NCBI GenBank assembly: GCA_026129135.1
Contig: JAHCIQ010000001.1
Location: 682,001-746,000 of the forward strand
Length of the DNA stretch: 64,000 nucleotides
From: Cyanobacteria bacterium TGS_CYA1
GTDB taxonomy: Bacteria > Cyanobacteriota > Vampirovibrionia > Obscuribacterales > Obscuribacteraceae
Reading direction: 5' to 3'
Part shown: piece by piece, positions 53,661 to 62,481 of the stretch
How the letters are laid out: the number at the start of each line of letters is the position of its first letter
How positions within the stretch are numbered: position 1 is the first letter of the stretch
Notes under the pieces: model-generated
Database searches by the model: none
What the model saw: the letters and a program-made list of their open reading frames with translations, nothing else
What the model was told of the DNA's origin: nothing
Program-made: the position numbers and the translations under genes

Positions 53661-55058
53661 CTAGCGGCCGTTAAGTTTTGGTGTTTCCAAAACAGGTTTG
53701 AAGAATGTCGTTCTGATGCCAGCAAACACACGACAGTTCACTCCAGAGAAACCTGGATAAACTGCATTGTCCACTGCACCAGGTGTAAAGGGTACGTTGC
53801 CAGCTCCCATATTGAAGATTTCTTGTGCTCGGATGAATGTCTGTAGCCAGGGGAATCTTCGACTGACCTGACGCGATAATTCGTGCTCGAGAATGATGAT
53901 TTGAGTATCTGGACCCTGACGAATTTTCTGGCTGCCAAAGTTCGATGCCAGCGTAAAGTTGTTCAAAAATGCCCAGCCACCGCGCCTGTAGATGTGACCC
54001 AAGGTGTAAAAGATATCACCTTCCTGGAATCGTGCAGCCATCTCTCTGAAGCGCAACTGTCCAAAGACCGATGCGAAGATAACTTGACCATTTGCAAAGC
54101 CCTTCTGATAAGTGACTGATGGCAAATAGTCGTTGAAAAAGGAACCTGGGAATTTATCTAGAGTGGCGAAAAGTCCTCTTCCTTGAAGACCGAGAATAAT
54201 AGTACCGCGATTTTTAGGCAGAGGAACATTGCGGTTGATACCAAATCCAATCGAATGAAAGTTTCTGTTCAACAATGGGCTGAAGTCAGTGTACTGGTCG
54301 CGTAAGAAGAAATAGTTAGAATAAATCTGTGTGTTTTTGGCTATCTCGTATCCGATTGTTGTGTTTGGAAACACACGATAAATCATATCGGAAGATTCCT
54401 TAGGACTGGTCTGAAATACGTTTGTTTCAAGACGCAGCGAATTTTCGATAACGGAAGAAAAGAAAAGTTTGGATGGCAGCCTGTAAAGCATATTCATGTG
54501 CGCGCCGCTGAAATTGTTAAAGGCTGGCGTTCTGCGCGGGATGTTCGTAGGCACCAGATCGACTTGTTGATTTTCATTGGTGACATCCGTGGGAACAGAC
54601 TGCGCCAGATTAATTGGCTCCATCGAAACTGATTCATTAGAGTCAGAAGTAGAGCCTGAGTCTGAAGATATGCTTGAGTCTGCCGAAGCACTAGATTGTC
54701 CAGGAGAAATTGGAATCAGTTCTGATTTTGAAGATGAGACTGAATTCTGGATTGGCCTCACTTCTGCTTGAGGCGTCGCATCCAAAAGAGTGGTGTCAGA
54801 AAGAGTAGTTTCAGATTTTGCAAACTCATCTGCCGACATCTTACTCGTGCTCATCGTGTCGGTTGGACTCGAGGTAGTGCCGGATATGGTGGCGGTGGCC
54901 AGTTGCACCGGTATTTCGCGATGGAGGTCGCAATAGATCGAGCTTGTAATTTCAGGTGGCTGCACTTGAGCAAACGCGGGACTTGATGCCAGCGAGATAA
55001 GCCAAATTGCTAGTAAGTTTTTTACCGTCCAAGGAATTGGACGGAGCCCGAAGCTCAT
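53661..55058 (-). CDS. Exported outer-membrane-like protein with Ser-rich linker
   Basis: 465 residues from ATG 55058 (GTG 55067 also possible). Signal peptide NLLAIWLISLASSPAFA, then a Ser/Thr/Asp-rich linker to ~165, then ~300 residues with alternating strands: SNYFFLRDQYTDF, RNFHSIGFGINRN, GTIILGLQGRGLFAT. The pattern suggests a beta-barrel outer-membrane protein, though the last residue is not the usual Phe. No family recognised. A perfect 16-bp palindrome lies just upstream of its start. Confidence 0.6.
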   Translation of the reverse strand: MSFGLRPIPWTVKNLLAIWLISLASSPAFAQVQPPEITSSIYCDLHREIPVQLATATISGTTSSPTDTMSTSKMSADEFAKSETTLSDTTLLDATPQAEVRPIQNSVSSSKSELIPISPGQSSASADSSISSDSGSTSDSNESVSMEPINLAQSVPTDVTNENQQVDLVPTNIPRRTPAFNNFSGAHMNMLYRLPSKLFFSSVIENSLRLETNVFQTSPKESSDMIYRVFPNTTIGYEIAKNTQIYSNYFFLRDQYTDFSPLLNRNFHSIGFGINRNVPLPKNRGTIILGLQGRGLFATLDKFPGSFFNDYLPSVTYQKGFANGQVIFASVFGQLRFREMAARFQEGDIFYTLGHIYRRGGWAFLNNFTLASNFGSQKIRQGPDTQIIILEHELSRQVSRRFPWLQTFIRAQEIFNMGAGNVPFTPGAVDNAVYPGFSGVNCRVFAGIRTTFFKPVLETPKLNGR

Positions 55059-55070
55059 TGTAGACACTCT

Positions 55071-55086
55071 AAAAACGCGCGTTTTT
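55071..55086. repeat. 16-bp perfect palindrome before the outer-membrane-like gene
   Basis: AAAAACGC followed by GCGTTTTT lies 12 bases upstream of the ATG at 55058 on the minus strand. It would form a hairpin in the leader close to the start, or bind a dimeric regulator. Confidence 0.4.
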
Positions 55087-55216
55087 CCCTTATTACTGAA
55101 GGATTATAAGCGCATGACTACCGGATTCAAAGATACTGGAGATAATATTCATAGAAATAAACGACAGCACGTTTTAGATATTATTAGCCAGTTGCTATAA
55201 AGGAAACAGAAGAAAA

Positions 55217-55654
55217 GTGGACGAATCCAAGGAATCTATAAGTCTTCCGGTAAGTCACCCAGATGAGCCCTCTATTCGCGTGGTGCTATTGCCTCGCGAC
55301 ACTAATAGTCAGGGGACTATATTTGGTGGGATCATACTTAGCTATATCGACTTGGCAGGTGCAGTAGAGGTCGGAAAAACTACCAGACAAAAGGTGGTAA
55401 CGGTCGGAATCAAAGAGGTCTCTTTCAAAGCGCCAGTCTTCGTGGGCGAGGTCGTGAGTTTTTATACCACCACCACTAAAGTCGGCAATACCTCAGTTAC
55501 AGTACACGTAGATGTGGAAGTGTGGCGAAACCAAGAGTCTATTCACGTGACCGAAGCTGATCTCACTTTCGTCAGCGTCGATGAAAATGGACATCCAACT
55601 CCTGTTGTCGCGTCATCAAAGCGAATTAATCGAAGTAAAAACAAGTCAAGATGA
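55217..55654 (+). CDS. Acyl-CoA thioesterase, hotdog fold (YciA-like)
   Basis: 145 residues starting with GTG 55217 after an A/G-rich tract. The acyl-CoA thioesterase motif is GGIILSYIDLAGAVEV, where the Asp after the Gly-rich turn is the catalytic residue in YciA/ACOT types. Downstream strands (VKEVSFKAPVFVGEVVSFY-like) carry the usual hotdog layout. It hydrolyses acyl-CoA to free acid and CoA in the cytoplasm. It is 26 bases upstream of the cobalamin adenosyltransferase gene. Confidence 0.88.
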   Translation: MDESKESISLPVSHPDEPSIRVVLLPRDTNSQGTIFGGIILSYIDLAGAVEVGKTTRQKVVTVGIKEVSFKAPVFVGEVVSFYTTTTKVGNTSVTVHVDVEVWRNQESIHVTEADLTFVSVDENGHPTPVVASSKRINRSKNKSR

Positions 55655-55680
55655 AGCTCCTGACTATATACTAAGCAATT

Positions 55681-56241
55681 ATGGAAAGCATTAGGCTTTA
55701 TCTGGGAACCGCCTGCGGCAAGTCGACCGCTACTTTTGGCTTGCTCATGAGAGCACTTAGTAAAGGCAAAAAGGTCACTCTAGTATTTTTCGATAAAAGA
55801 GAAGAAAACTCGAGCGAAGGCAAAGCCATGCAGTTGCTTGCATCTCACGCGGGTGAAAACGAGTTCGGCCAGCTAAGCATTCATTACACTGGTGTCAACC
55901 GAATCGGCACCGGGCCTGGTGGCAGTTTTAGACTGTACAGCGCCCCAAATGGAATATTGCCTGAAGATAAAACAGCTGCTCAAGAGGGTTTGGATTATAT
56001 CGCCGAAGCCTTACAGCGCGGTGATGATATCGTCATTGGTGACGAACTTCTAGACGTCGCAAGAGTGGGTCTGGTTGAATGGGATAATGTCAAAGCCGCA
56101 TTCGAGCACAGAAAAGACCCCACCGTGCTGGTTTTGACCGGACGCAAGGCGCCAGACTGGTTGATGTCGCAAGCAACGACTATTTCTGTAACCACTCAGC
56201 TCAAGCATCATGGTCGCGCAATCGAAGGTATGGATTGCTAA
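55681..56241 (+). CDS. cobO: Corrinoid adenosyltransferase (CobA/BtuR family)
   Basis: 186 residues. The N-terminus has the BtuR-type P-loop IRLYLGTACGKSTATFGLL, in which the usual GNGKGKTT reads GTACGKST. The downstream GDDIVIGDELLDVARVG is the Walker B region and VLVLTGRKAPDWLMSQA the following strand; the KHHGRAIEGMDC ending fits the family. It transfers adenosyl to cob(I)alamin, giving the cofactor that MeaB (16213) would protect. The altered P-loop keeps the G-K-S/T core. Confidence 0.78.
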   Translation: MESIRLYLGTACGKSTATFGLLMRALSKGKKVTLVFFDKREENSSEGKAMQLLASHAGENEFGQLSIHYTGVNRIGTGPGGSFRLYSAPNGILPEDKTAAQEGLDYIAEALQRGDDIVIGDELLDVARVGLVEWDNVKAAFEHRKDPTVLVLTGRKAPDWLMSQATTISVTTQLKHHGRAIEGMDC

Positions 56242-56266
56242 GGCGTAGACTTTAAAGAATCAGGGG

Positions 56267-57724
56267 CTAGTCTGAATCTTCTTTGCTTGATTCAGTCTCA
56301 CTTGAAGCTTTCGAAGTTTCGGAATCTTTTTTGATCACCGAACTTGCATCAGCAGTTTCGTTCGATTTGCTTTTGTCTTTATTTATTTCTTGTTTGATAA
56401 CTTCAATCGCTTTATTGAGCTGGACATCTTTTCCATCGGTCGGAGATTTGTCGAACTCTTTGTAATTGAGGTCAATCCACCAGGGTCCTTTGCCAGCTTC
56501 GTAATCCTTTTCTTTCAAGACCACTTTGAAATCTGGTTGAATACCGTGCTTGTGAATATCGGTATCGTTGGGGGTGAGGTATTTGGCAATAGTGATATTG
56601 ATGCCCGAACCATCATCTAGTCGGTTAATCGCTTGTACCAAGCCTTTTCCGAATGTTTTCTGACCGACCAGTTTTGCTCGACCATTGTCGTGCAAAGCGC
56701 CACTCAAGATTTCAGAGGCGCTTGCGCTGCCTTTATTAATCAGCACTACGAGCGGTTGATTATTGATTGGTGCGTTAGATGAGAAAGTCGAGTTCTTGTA
56801 ATTATCAGAGTCGATAACACTTACAATCACACCTTTCTTCAAGAACATGTTTGCGATTTCAATGGCGTTTGTAAGCAAGCCGCCAGGGTTGTTTCTCAAG
56901 TCGAGAATGAGACCATCTGTGTTTTCCACACGCTTGAGTGCATCTTTCATTTCTTTGTTAGCTTTGGAAGAAATGAAACTATCGAGTCTTATATAACCGA
57001 TATTGCCAGGCAGAATTTCAGCGTTGGCTACTGCCCGAATTGGAATTTCATCACGCATCAAGTCGACGTTTTTCTTCTTGCCGCTTGCACTGAATGAAAT
57101 TTTGACATTGGTGCCTTTTTCGCCACGAATACGTTTGACTACTTGATCGAGAGATTCGCCGTTTACGGGCTTGTCGTCTACGTGAGTGATTTCCCATCCG
57201 GGTCTAACGCCGGCTCTGTAAGCAGGGGTATTTTCAATTGGGGCGATAACCACGACTTTGTGGTTTTTGTTCATGCCCAACTGCATACCGACTCCGAACA
57301 AATGGGCTTCGATTTGCGATTTTTCTTCATCGAAAGCTTCTTTGTCCAGAAAACGAGTATAGGGATCGCCCAGGCTGAAAAGCATAGTTTCGATTGCTTT
57401 ATGCGATTCATCAGGGGTTTTGAGCTTACCGTTATATTTGTTTTTCCAGCGGTCCCAGTCCTGGTCGTTGAACTTGGGGTCGTAATAAGTGTCTTTGATA
57501 AGCTTCCAGGCTCTGAAATAGAGCACTTGAGGCAAAACAGCCGTACGTTTGGCTTGCGCCAACATAATTGAATTCTTCTTGTCTCCGCCGTCAGCCACGA
57601 GCAAGTACGGGTGGTCAGAATTTCGCTCCTGGGCGATTATCCAGTTTTGGACTCCCAGGAATAAAAGACAGCTAGCCAGTGGAATTGCGATGCGTGCTTT
57701 CGTGAATGATTTCCAGCTTGACAA
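56267..57724 (-). CDS. Carboxyl-terminal processing protease, S41 (CtpA-like)
   Basis: 485 residues from TTG 57724, with GAGGTC eight bases upstream. A signal/anchor sequence (~10-30) is followed by a PDZ domain (~135-215) and the S41 catalytic domain with Ser335 in GSASASEIL and Lys360 in GQKTFGKG, the exact 25-residue spacing of known CtpA enzymes. NNPGGLL is also present. A Lys/Ser/Glu-rich tail follows. It trims exported or membrane proteins in the periplasm. Confidence 0.94.
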   Translation of the reverse strand: MSSWKSFTKARIAIPLASCLLFLGVQNWIIAQERNSDHPYLLVADGGDKKNSIMLAQAKRTAVLPQVLYFRAWKLIKDTYYDPKFNDQDWDRWKNKYNGKLKTPDESHKAIETMLFSLGDPYTRFLDKEAFDEEKSQIEAHLFGVGMQLGMNKNHKVVVIAPIENTPAYRAGVRPGWEITHVDDKPVNGESLDQVVKRIRGEKGTNVKISFSASGKKKNVDLMRDEIPIRAVANAEILPGNIGYIRLDSFISSKANKEMKDALKRVENTDGLILDLRNNPGGLLTNAIEIANMFLKKGVIVSVIDSDNYKNSTFSSNAPINNQPLVVLINKGSASASEILSGALHDNGRAKLVGQKTFGKGLVQAINRLDDGSGINITIAKYLTPNDTDIHKHGIQPDFKVVLKEKDYEAGKGPWWIDLNYKEFDKSPTDGKDVQLNKAIEVIKQEINKDKSKSNETADASSVIKKDSETSKASSETESSKEDSD

Positions 57725-58019
57725 GTTAAATGACCTCAGACATTAGATGGGAAGCTTATACATTGTAATTGTGCCAACATATGCCTACTAATTACCAGAC
57801 TTTATTGAATAGTTAGCAGGAAAAAGACACGACTTTAAGATCAAGTGAGTGTCTAAGTTTTATTTTACCTGAACTGGTTTGTGCCTGCTTGAGCCATAAT
57901 TCAAGAGCCTGTTAGCGCTGGTCTATTCTGGAAAATGTGGCATTGTCAGGAACCTTAAAAATTTGCCGTTTAAGCCTTTGGTCCGGTCACCTAAAATCTG
58001 ATGCAGGAGCAATTAATAC
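57725..58019. other. Divergent gap between ctpA-like and LPG-synthase-like genes
   Basis: 295 bases with no gene. A weak 6-bp inverted repeat (AGACAC...GTGTCT, around 57825-57855) is the only structure noticed. Promoters for both sides must lie here, but none is clear. Confidence 0.5.
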
Positions 58020-59132
58020 GTGACTACCGAACTTAAAGAACGCGAAGAAACGAGACTTTCTTCCTCTGGAGACATTAGCGCTGTTTCGAGCCGGGTCTCT
58101 TCGCCTTCACTCATGGCACGTCTAAAGGAGCTTAAGAGTCGGATCAATCTTTCCAGTCAGACTAAGACCCGCCTGAAGCTCCTGATTTCGCTTGGTCTTT
58201 TCCTGTCACTCTTTTTATTTGGCAAAGTAGATTTGAGCAAAGCCTGGCATGCCGCTTTGAGCGCGCATAAAGGTTATATTCTTGCCGCCACCGTACTCTT
58301 TTTGCTCAGCCCAATTCTCAATGCTTATAGATGGCAGCTTCTTGCAAACGCAGTAGGGCTTAACGCTCCGCTGTCCAAAATCACTCAATATGTTTATGTT
58401 GGATTGTTTTTCAACTTGTTTTTGCCATCTACAGTAGGCGGAGATTTCAGTCGCAGTTATTACCTGTCAAAGGGCACGGGAAAACACTTACATGCGCTGA
58501 CCTCGGTGCTGGTAGACCGAGCAAGTGGGCTTGCAGTACTTCTTCTGTTTGCATCAATGGGGCTCTTGTTTGGTCCTGGTGGCGACCAGCTGCCAATGCC
58601 ATTGAAACTTCCCATTTTCATAGCTACTTTTGGAATCTATTTTGTCGTACCTTTCGTTCCCCAGTTGGCACTCAAGTTTTTAGGACCAAACAATTGGTTG
58701 TCTAAAAAACTGAACGAAGGAACAGCAAAAGTTTTCTGGCAGGATAGAGGACTGATTTTCACCACCATTCTGCAGTCAGTAATTATTCAGGTTATTATCG
58801 TTTTGTGCCATTTAGCCGTTGGGCTGGCACTTGGTATAAAAATTCCTCTTTGGTATTACTTCGTATTTTATCCATCGGTTGCTGTATTAGGATTCGTCAC
58901 ACCAAGTATTAACGGCATCGGTGTTCGCGAATGGGCATACACTTATTTCTTGACCTTGATGGCTGTGGACAAAGACACTGCTCTTACATTTGCATTGATC
59001 TGGCTTGGATTGACTACCTTGAGCAGTCTCGTTGGCGGACTTGTTTATGTTGCCGGTAAGTTTCGAAATGTTCAAAGTGAAGTAGAACAAATGGCGAAAT
59101 CGGAAAGTTTAGAGCGGGCGGAAAGTACTTAA
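58020..59132 (+). CDS. LPG synthase-type membrane protein (UPF0104/AglD-like flippase)
   Basis: 370 residues starting with GTG 58020, AGGAG ten bases upstream. About eight membrane spans. Family motifs: NAYRWQLLANAVG, FLPSTVGGDFSRSYYLSKGTGK, VLVDRASGLAVLLLF and the late GIGVREWAYTYFL. These match the membrane region of lysylphosphatidylglycerol synthase and related lipid flippases (PF03706). The aminoacyl-transfer domain of MprF is missing, so a glycolipid or isoprenoid-linked role is likely. The CCA transferase begins one base after its stop. Confidence 0.88.
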   Translation: MTTELKEREETRLSSSGDISAVSSRVSSPSLMARLKELKSRINLSSQTKTRLKLLISLGLFLSLFLFGKVDLSKAWHAALSAHKGYILAATVLFLLSPILNAYRWQLLANAVGLNAPLSKITQYVYVGLFFNLFLPSTVGGDFSRSYYLSKGTGKHLHALTSVLVDRASGLAVLLLFASMGLLFGPGGDQLPMPLKLPIFIATFGIYFVVPFVPQLALKFLGPNNWLSKKLNEGTAKVFWQDRGLIFTTILQSVIIQVIIVLCHLAVGLALGIKIPLWYYFVFYPSVAVLGFVTPSINGIGVREWAYTYFLTLMAVDKDTALTFALIWLGLTTLSSLVGGLVYVAGKFRNVQSEVEQMAKSESLERAEST

Positions 59133-59133
59133 C

Positions 59134-60606
59134 TTGGGCTGGTCCGCGTTACTGCAAGACGAATATATCAAAGCTGTAAACGATATCGCTTTGGCTGCAT
59201 CGACACCTGTATATCTCGTAGGTGGGCACCTGCGTGATTACGTCATACAGGCTGATACCAAATTTAGTGCCAAGCAAAATGGTGGTCTTGCTTATTTGGA
59301 TTATGATTTCGCTGTAAAAAGTGAAAAGCAAAACGGAGCTGCAGAATTCGCTCGACTGGTAAGCGAAAAACTCGATGGAGTTTTCGTTTTGCTAGACGAG
59401 AAGAATGACACTGCAAGGGTCGTTTTGAATACTGATACCGATAATCCAGTCAATATAGACTTTGCACTTTGCGTAGGTGGTGGTATCGAATCTGATGTCA
59501 TGCGCCGGGATTATTCGGTCAATGCGCTAGCCTGGGATCCCAAAAATCCTGATGTTTTGATTGATAAAGTGCAAGCAATGCAAGATATCGAGAATCGCAC
59601 TATAAGAGCACTTAGCGAGGTCAATCTCAAAGACGATCCATTGCGAATTCTAAGAGCGTATAGATTCAGCGCAGCTCTTTCCTTTTCAATAGACCAGACT
59701 ACAAAAGACTGGCTCGCTCAAAATGCCAAAATGCTATCGAGTGTTGCAGGCGAGCGTATAAGCACCGAACTCTTTGCTCTTTTTAGCCATGCAAATACTT
59801 TTGTGCATTTGCAAGCAATGGCAGACAATAAAGTTTTAGATGCCGTTTTTCCCGAACTTGCTGCCACCAGAGTGGTGACTGCAAATGCCTATCATCATCT
59901 GGGACTTTTAGAGCACAGTCTTGAAGCGGTACGTCAGATGGAGCTCTTTTATGAACGTGCGTCTGATCGATTGAAGGAATCATGCAATCAAATAATAGGT
60001 CACAAACTGAATCGTCTGGCCGTAACCAAAGTGGCGACACTTCTTCATGATATAGGTAAGCCTCAAACCTGGGAAATTACTCCAGAAGGGCGACATACCT
60101 TTTATGCGCACGACTCGCTGGGTGCCAAAATGTCTGACGAAACGGCTCTGAGGCTCAAGTGGTCGAAGGCGGTCAGTCGCTTTATAAATAGATTAATCAA
60201 ATGGCACTTGAGACCAGGTGCTTTGTTTCATTCTGGAGAGCCTACCCAAAAGGCAATCAATCGTTTTTATCGCCAGGTTGGAGTGGACGTTCCTGAGCTT
60301 ATTTTATTGGCTTACGGCGACCTGGGTGCCACCAGAGGACAGGGGTTGGTGGATGAAGCGAGAGCTCGTCTGGAGACTCGCTTTGATGATCTATTGAACG
60401 GATATTTTCTTTATATAGAAGAACAGGCTCGCACACCACGTTTTCTCACTGGTGCCGATGTTATGGAGCTTTTACAAATAGCACCAGGGCCGGTGGTAGG
60501 TGAGTTGCTGGAAGCTCTTGACGAGGCTCAAACGCTAAAAATCATCAATTCCAGAAAAGAGGCAGAGCGCTTTGCTAAGGAGCATTTTTTCAAGCAAAGT
60601 CAATAG
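59134..60606 (+). CDS. cca: CCA tRNA nucleotidyltransferase / polyA polymerase-like with HD domain
   Basis: 490 residues from TTG 59134 (GGCGGAAAG upstream). The nucleotidyltransferase head has YLVGGHLRDYVI and the metal-binding LDYDFAV (DxD); RRDYSVNALAWD and LRILRAYRFSAAL are the ATP/CTP-selecting motifs of class II enzymes. An HD domain follows with HDIGKPQTW, H-D-S-L-G and a helical tail. Adds or repairs CCA on tRNA ends, consistent with the tRNA-Leu here lacking it. Could also be a polyA polymerase. Confidence 0.9.
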   Translation: MGWSALLQDEYIKAVNDIALAASTPVYLVGGHLRDYVIQADTKFSAKQNGGLAYLDYDFAVKSEKQNGAAEFARLVSEKLDGVFVLLDEKNDTARVVLNTDTDNPVNIDFALCVGGGIESDVMRRDYSVNALAWDPKNPDVLIDKVQAMQDIENRTIRALSEVNLKDDPLRILRAYRFSAALSFSIDQTTKDWLAQNAKMLSSVAGERISTELFALFSHANTFVHLQAMADNKVLDAVFPELAATRVVTANAYHHLGLLEHSLEAVRQMELFYERASDRLKESCNQIIGHKLNRLAVTKVATLLHDIGKPQTWEITPEGRHTFYAHDSLGAKMSDETALRLKWSKAVSRFINRLIKWHLRPGALFHSGEPTQKAINRFYRQVGVDVPELILLAYGDLGATRGQGLVDEARARLETRFDDLLNGYFLYIEEQARTPRFLTGADVMELLQIAPGPVVGELLEALDEAQTLKIINSRKEAERFAKEHFFKQSQ

Positions 60607-60846
60607 TCAAGATGTAGCGTAGAACACCATGACAACTACATTTAACGCTTAAAAGTTTTAGTTGCGGGAATAAGAATTGAGGGGAAACTGATAAGTTCGA
60701 AAACGGACTTCTATAAACCAATCCCCGATTCCAAGAGATTGCATGGTTAGTGCGGCGTCCTGCTAAAACAGGATGAGAAATAACTGTGTCGGTCGTTGGA
60801 ATGTGGAAACCAATGATTCCTTTATGTATGTCCAGAGGGCACGAAA
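60607..60846 (+). other. Structured leader ahead of the small gene at 60847
   Basis: Three nested or tandem hairpins are visible: GGGGA/TCCCC (~60680-60725) extended by GAAT/ATTC and containing AAGTTC/GGACTT; TCCTG-CTAAAA-CAGGA (60758-60773) extended by GTTA/TAAC; and CGTTGG/CCAATG (~60794-60815). No T tract follows. It could be a cis-acting leader or a small RNA. It does not match a riboswitch I know. Confidence 0.4.
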
Positions 60847-61107
60847 ATGATTAATGCAAAAGCCGACAAATTAGCTAACTACACCGTTATCGCTCGGCTC
60901 GACGATGCCATTCCTCTCAATACTCCCGAGTGGGTCACCACTGAGCGCTTGCTCAATCAAGTGAGTGAATTCATTCCTATGTCTATGCTCAACACTCTTA
61001 CCGAAGCCATCATCGCGTACGCCGATGATCAAGCTCGCCGCGGATACTTGCTTGGTCAAGAAGATCTGGTGCGCGAATTGAAAACCAAAGCGGCAAAAAT
61101 CGCTTAG
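60847..61107 (+). CDS. Small cytoplasmic protein, unknown function
   Basis: 86 residues. ATG 60847 with AGAGGG about 9 bases upstream. All-helical in look (LLNQVSEFIPMSMLNTLTEAII, then YADDQARRGYLLGQEDLV). No signal peptide, membrane span or known motif. Its long structured leader and good ribosome-binding site suggest it is a real, regulated gene. A hairpin follows the stop. Confidence 0.6.
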   Translation: MINAKADKLANYTVIARLDDAIPLNTPEWVTTERLLNQVSEFIPMSMLNTLTEAIIAYADDQARRGYLLGQEDLVRELKTKAAKIA

Positions 61108-61116
61108 TTCTCAAAG

Positions 61117-61139
61117 TGGTATCAAATTGTCTGATACCA
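61117..61139. terminator. Hairpin between convergent genes, possible terminator
   Basis: TGGTATCA (61117-61124) and TGATACCA (61132-61139) are perfect inverted copies with a 7-base loop. No T tract, so termination is uncertain. Confidence 0.4.
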
Positions 61140-61156
61140 TCTATGGTTCAAGCTTC

Positions 61157-61177
61157 GAGTCCGAGTCCGAGTCCGAG
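61157..61177. repeat. Short GAGTCC tandem repeat
   Basis: Three-and-a-half copies of a 6-base unit (GAGTCC) sit just before the stop of the M23 gene, outside its coding frame. Copy number may vary between strains. Confidence 0.6.
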
Positions 61178-61179
61178 AT

Positions 61180-62349
61180 CTAATTTACGTAATTCAGTGG
61201 ATTTTTGGGAATACCCTGCTCACGCACTTCAAAGTGTAGGTGAGGACCTGTCGAGAAGCCAGTGGTGCCTTCGTAACCGATAACATCACCCTTGGTGACA
61301 TTACTTCCCTTAGCCACAGCGATTTGAGCAAGGTGAGCATAAAGCGTGGACATGCCATTACCATGGCTCACGATAACCACTTTGCCATAACCACCATACC
61401 AACCGGTATAAAGAACGTGCCCGCTATCGGCTGAGCGAATGGGCGAGCGCCTTGGCCCAGCGATATCTACACCGGTGTGAAATTTTCTGCTTCTGAAAAT
61501 AGGATGTTTACGCCATCCAAAAGGCGAAGTAATTTTGGCACGCAAAGGCATGGCAAGTGTACCTGAGCCTTTGGTCACTGGTCCGCCACTGGATGATGTG
61601 CTTGCACTTTCCATGGCAAGAATTTGTTTTTCGAGCGATTTCGACTGGCGAGCAAGGTCTGCTTCAGCCTGTTCGAAAAATGCGCGCTGATTAGCCAGTT
61701 TTTCGGCGATTTCTTCTTGCGAATCTTTCAGACGGGCCATCTCGAGCGCTTTTTTGCCAATCTGGTCAACCAGGTTGTCCAGGTCGCTCTTTTGTTTGCC
61801 CAGTCTGTTTTTGTTTTCTTCAAGGGCTCTGGCTTTTTGACGGTAGACTTCGGTCAGATTGCGGTCGAGTTCGGTAATACGCTCGTTGTAATAAATTCTG
61901 TCTATGAGTGATTGCAGAGAATCAGCCTGAAAAATCATGTCCAAGAAATTCATCCGATGACCCTGATAAATCTCTTTCAGGCGCTGGGATGTGGCAGCCA
62001 TGTGACCGCTCACCGTGATATTGGCATTGTTCAAATGCTGAGTGGTCTGACTGATGGCAGCAACAGTGTGCTCTACTTTGATTTTCTTTTGTTCGAGATT
62101 TCGTTCGGTCGACTTGAGCTGGTGTTTTATGGTGTTGAGTTTGACGAAGGCTATTTTTTCTTTGCGTCGAGCCTCGGCTAATTTCTTGTGCAGTTCGTTG
62201 CGTTTTTCCTCAATCTGTTTAGCTTTAGCCTTGATATCGGTTTTGCTGGGCGTGGCGGCATAAACTGCGGTCGCATCCAGAACAGGGGTTGCCTGCAGGA
62301 TCAAAGAGAGCGCCAGTGCTTTCAAAAAGGTTTTTTGGTTCAGAGCCAT
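61180..62349 (-). CDS. Exported murein hydrolase activator/M23 endopeptidase (EnvC-like)
   Basis: 389 residues. Signal peptide (LKALALSLILQATPVLDATAVYA), then a coiled coil of ~210 residues (IKAKAKQIEEKRNELHKKLAE), then a LytM/M23 domain with HTGVDIAG, SHGNGMSTLYAHL and GPHLHFEV, i.e. all zinc ligands (H, D, H-x-H). The coiled-coil-plus-LytM layout is that of EnvC/NlpD, but those have lost their zinc ligands, whereas this one keeps them, so it is probably an active endopeptidase. Works in the periplasm at the wall. Confidence 0.9.
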   Translation of the reverse strand: MALNQKTFLKALALSLILQATPVLDATAVYAATPSKTDIKAKAKQIEEKRNELHKKLAEARRKEKIAFVKLNTIKHQLKSTERNLEQKKIKVEHTVAAISQTTQHLNNANITVSGHMAATSQRLKEIYQGHRMNFLDMIFQADSLQSLIDRIYYNERITELDRNLTEVYRQKARALEENKNRLGKQKSDLDNLVDQIGKKALEMARLKDSQEEIAEKLANQRAFFEQAEADLARQSKSLEKQILAMESASTSSSGGPVTKGSGTLAMPLRAKITSPFGWRKHPIFRSRKFHTGVDIAGPRRSPIRSADSGHVLYTGWYGGYGKVVIVSHGNGMSTLYAHLAQIAVAKGSNVTKGDVIGYEGTTGFSTGPHLHFEVREQGIPKNPLNYVN

Positions 62350-62481
62350 AAAATTTCTGTCTCAACTGCTTTGCAAGTTTAGCATTGAGCCAAGCAAGCT
62401 GCTTAAGGAGTAGTTAAGGCTGTATATATGAAACTAATATAATAAGCGCCCATATCAATCTAAGTAATGTACTTTTAAATC

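Noticed and set aside
61157..61177. GAGTCC tandem repeat as a CRISPR-like or regulatory array
   Set aside because: Only about 3.5 copies of 6 bases with no spacers; simple-sequence repeat.
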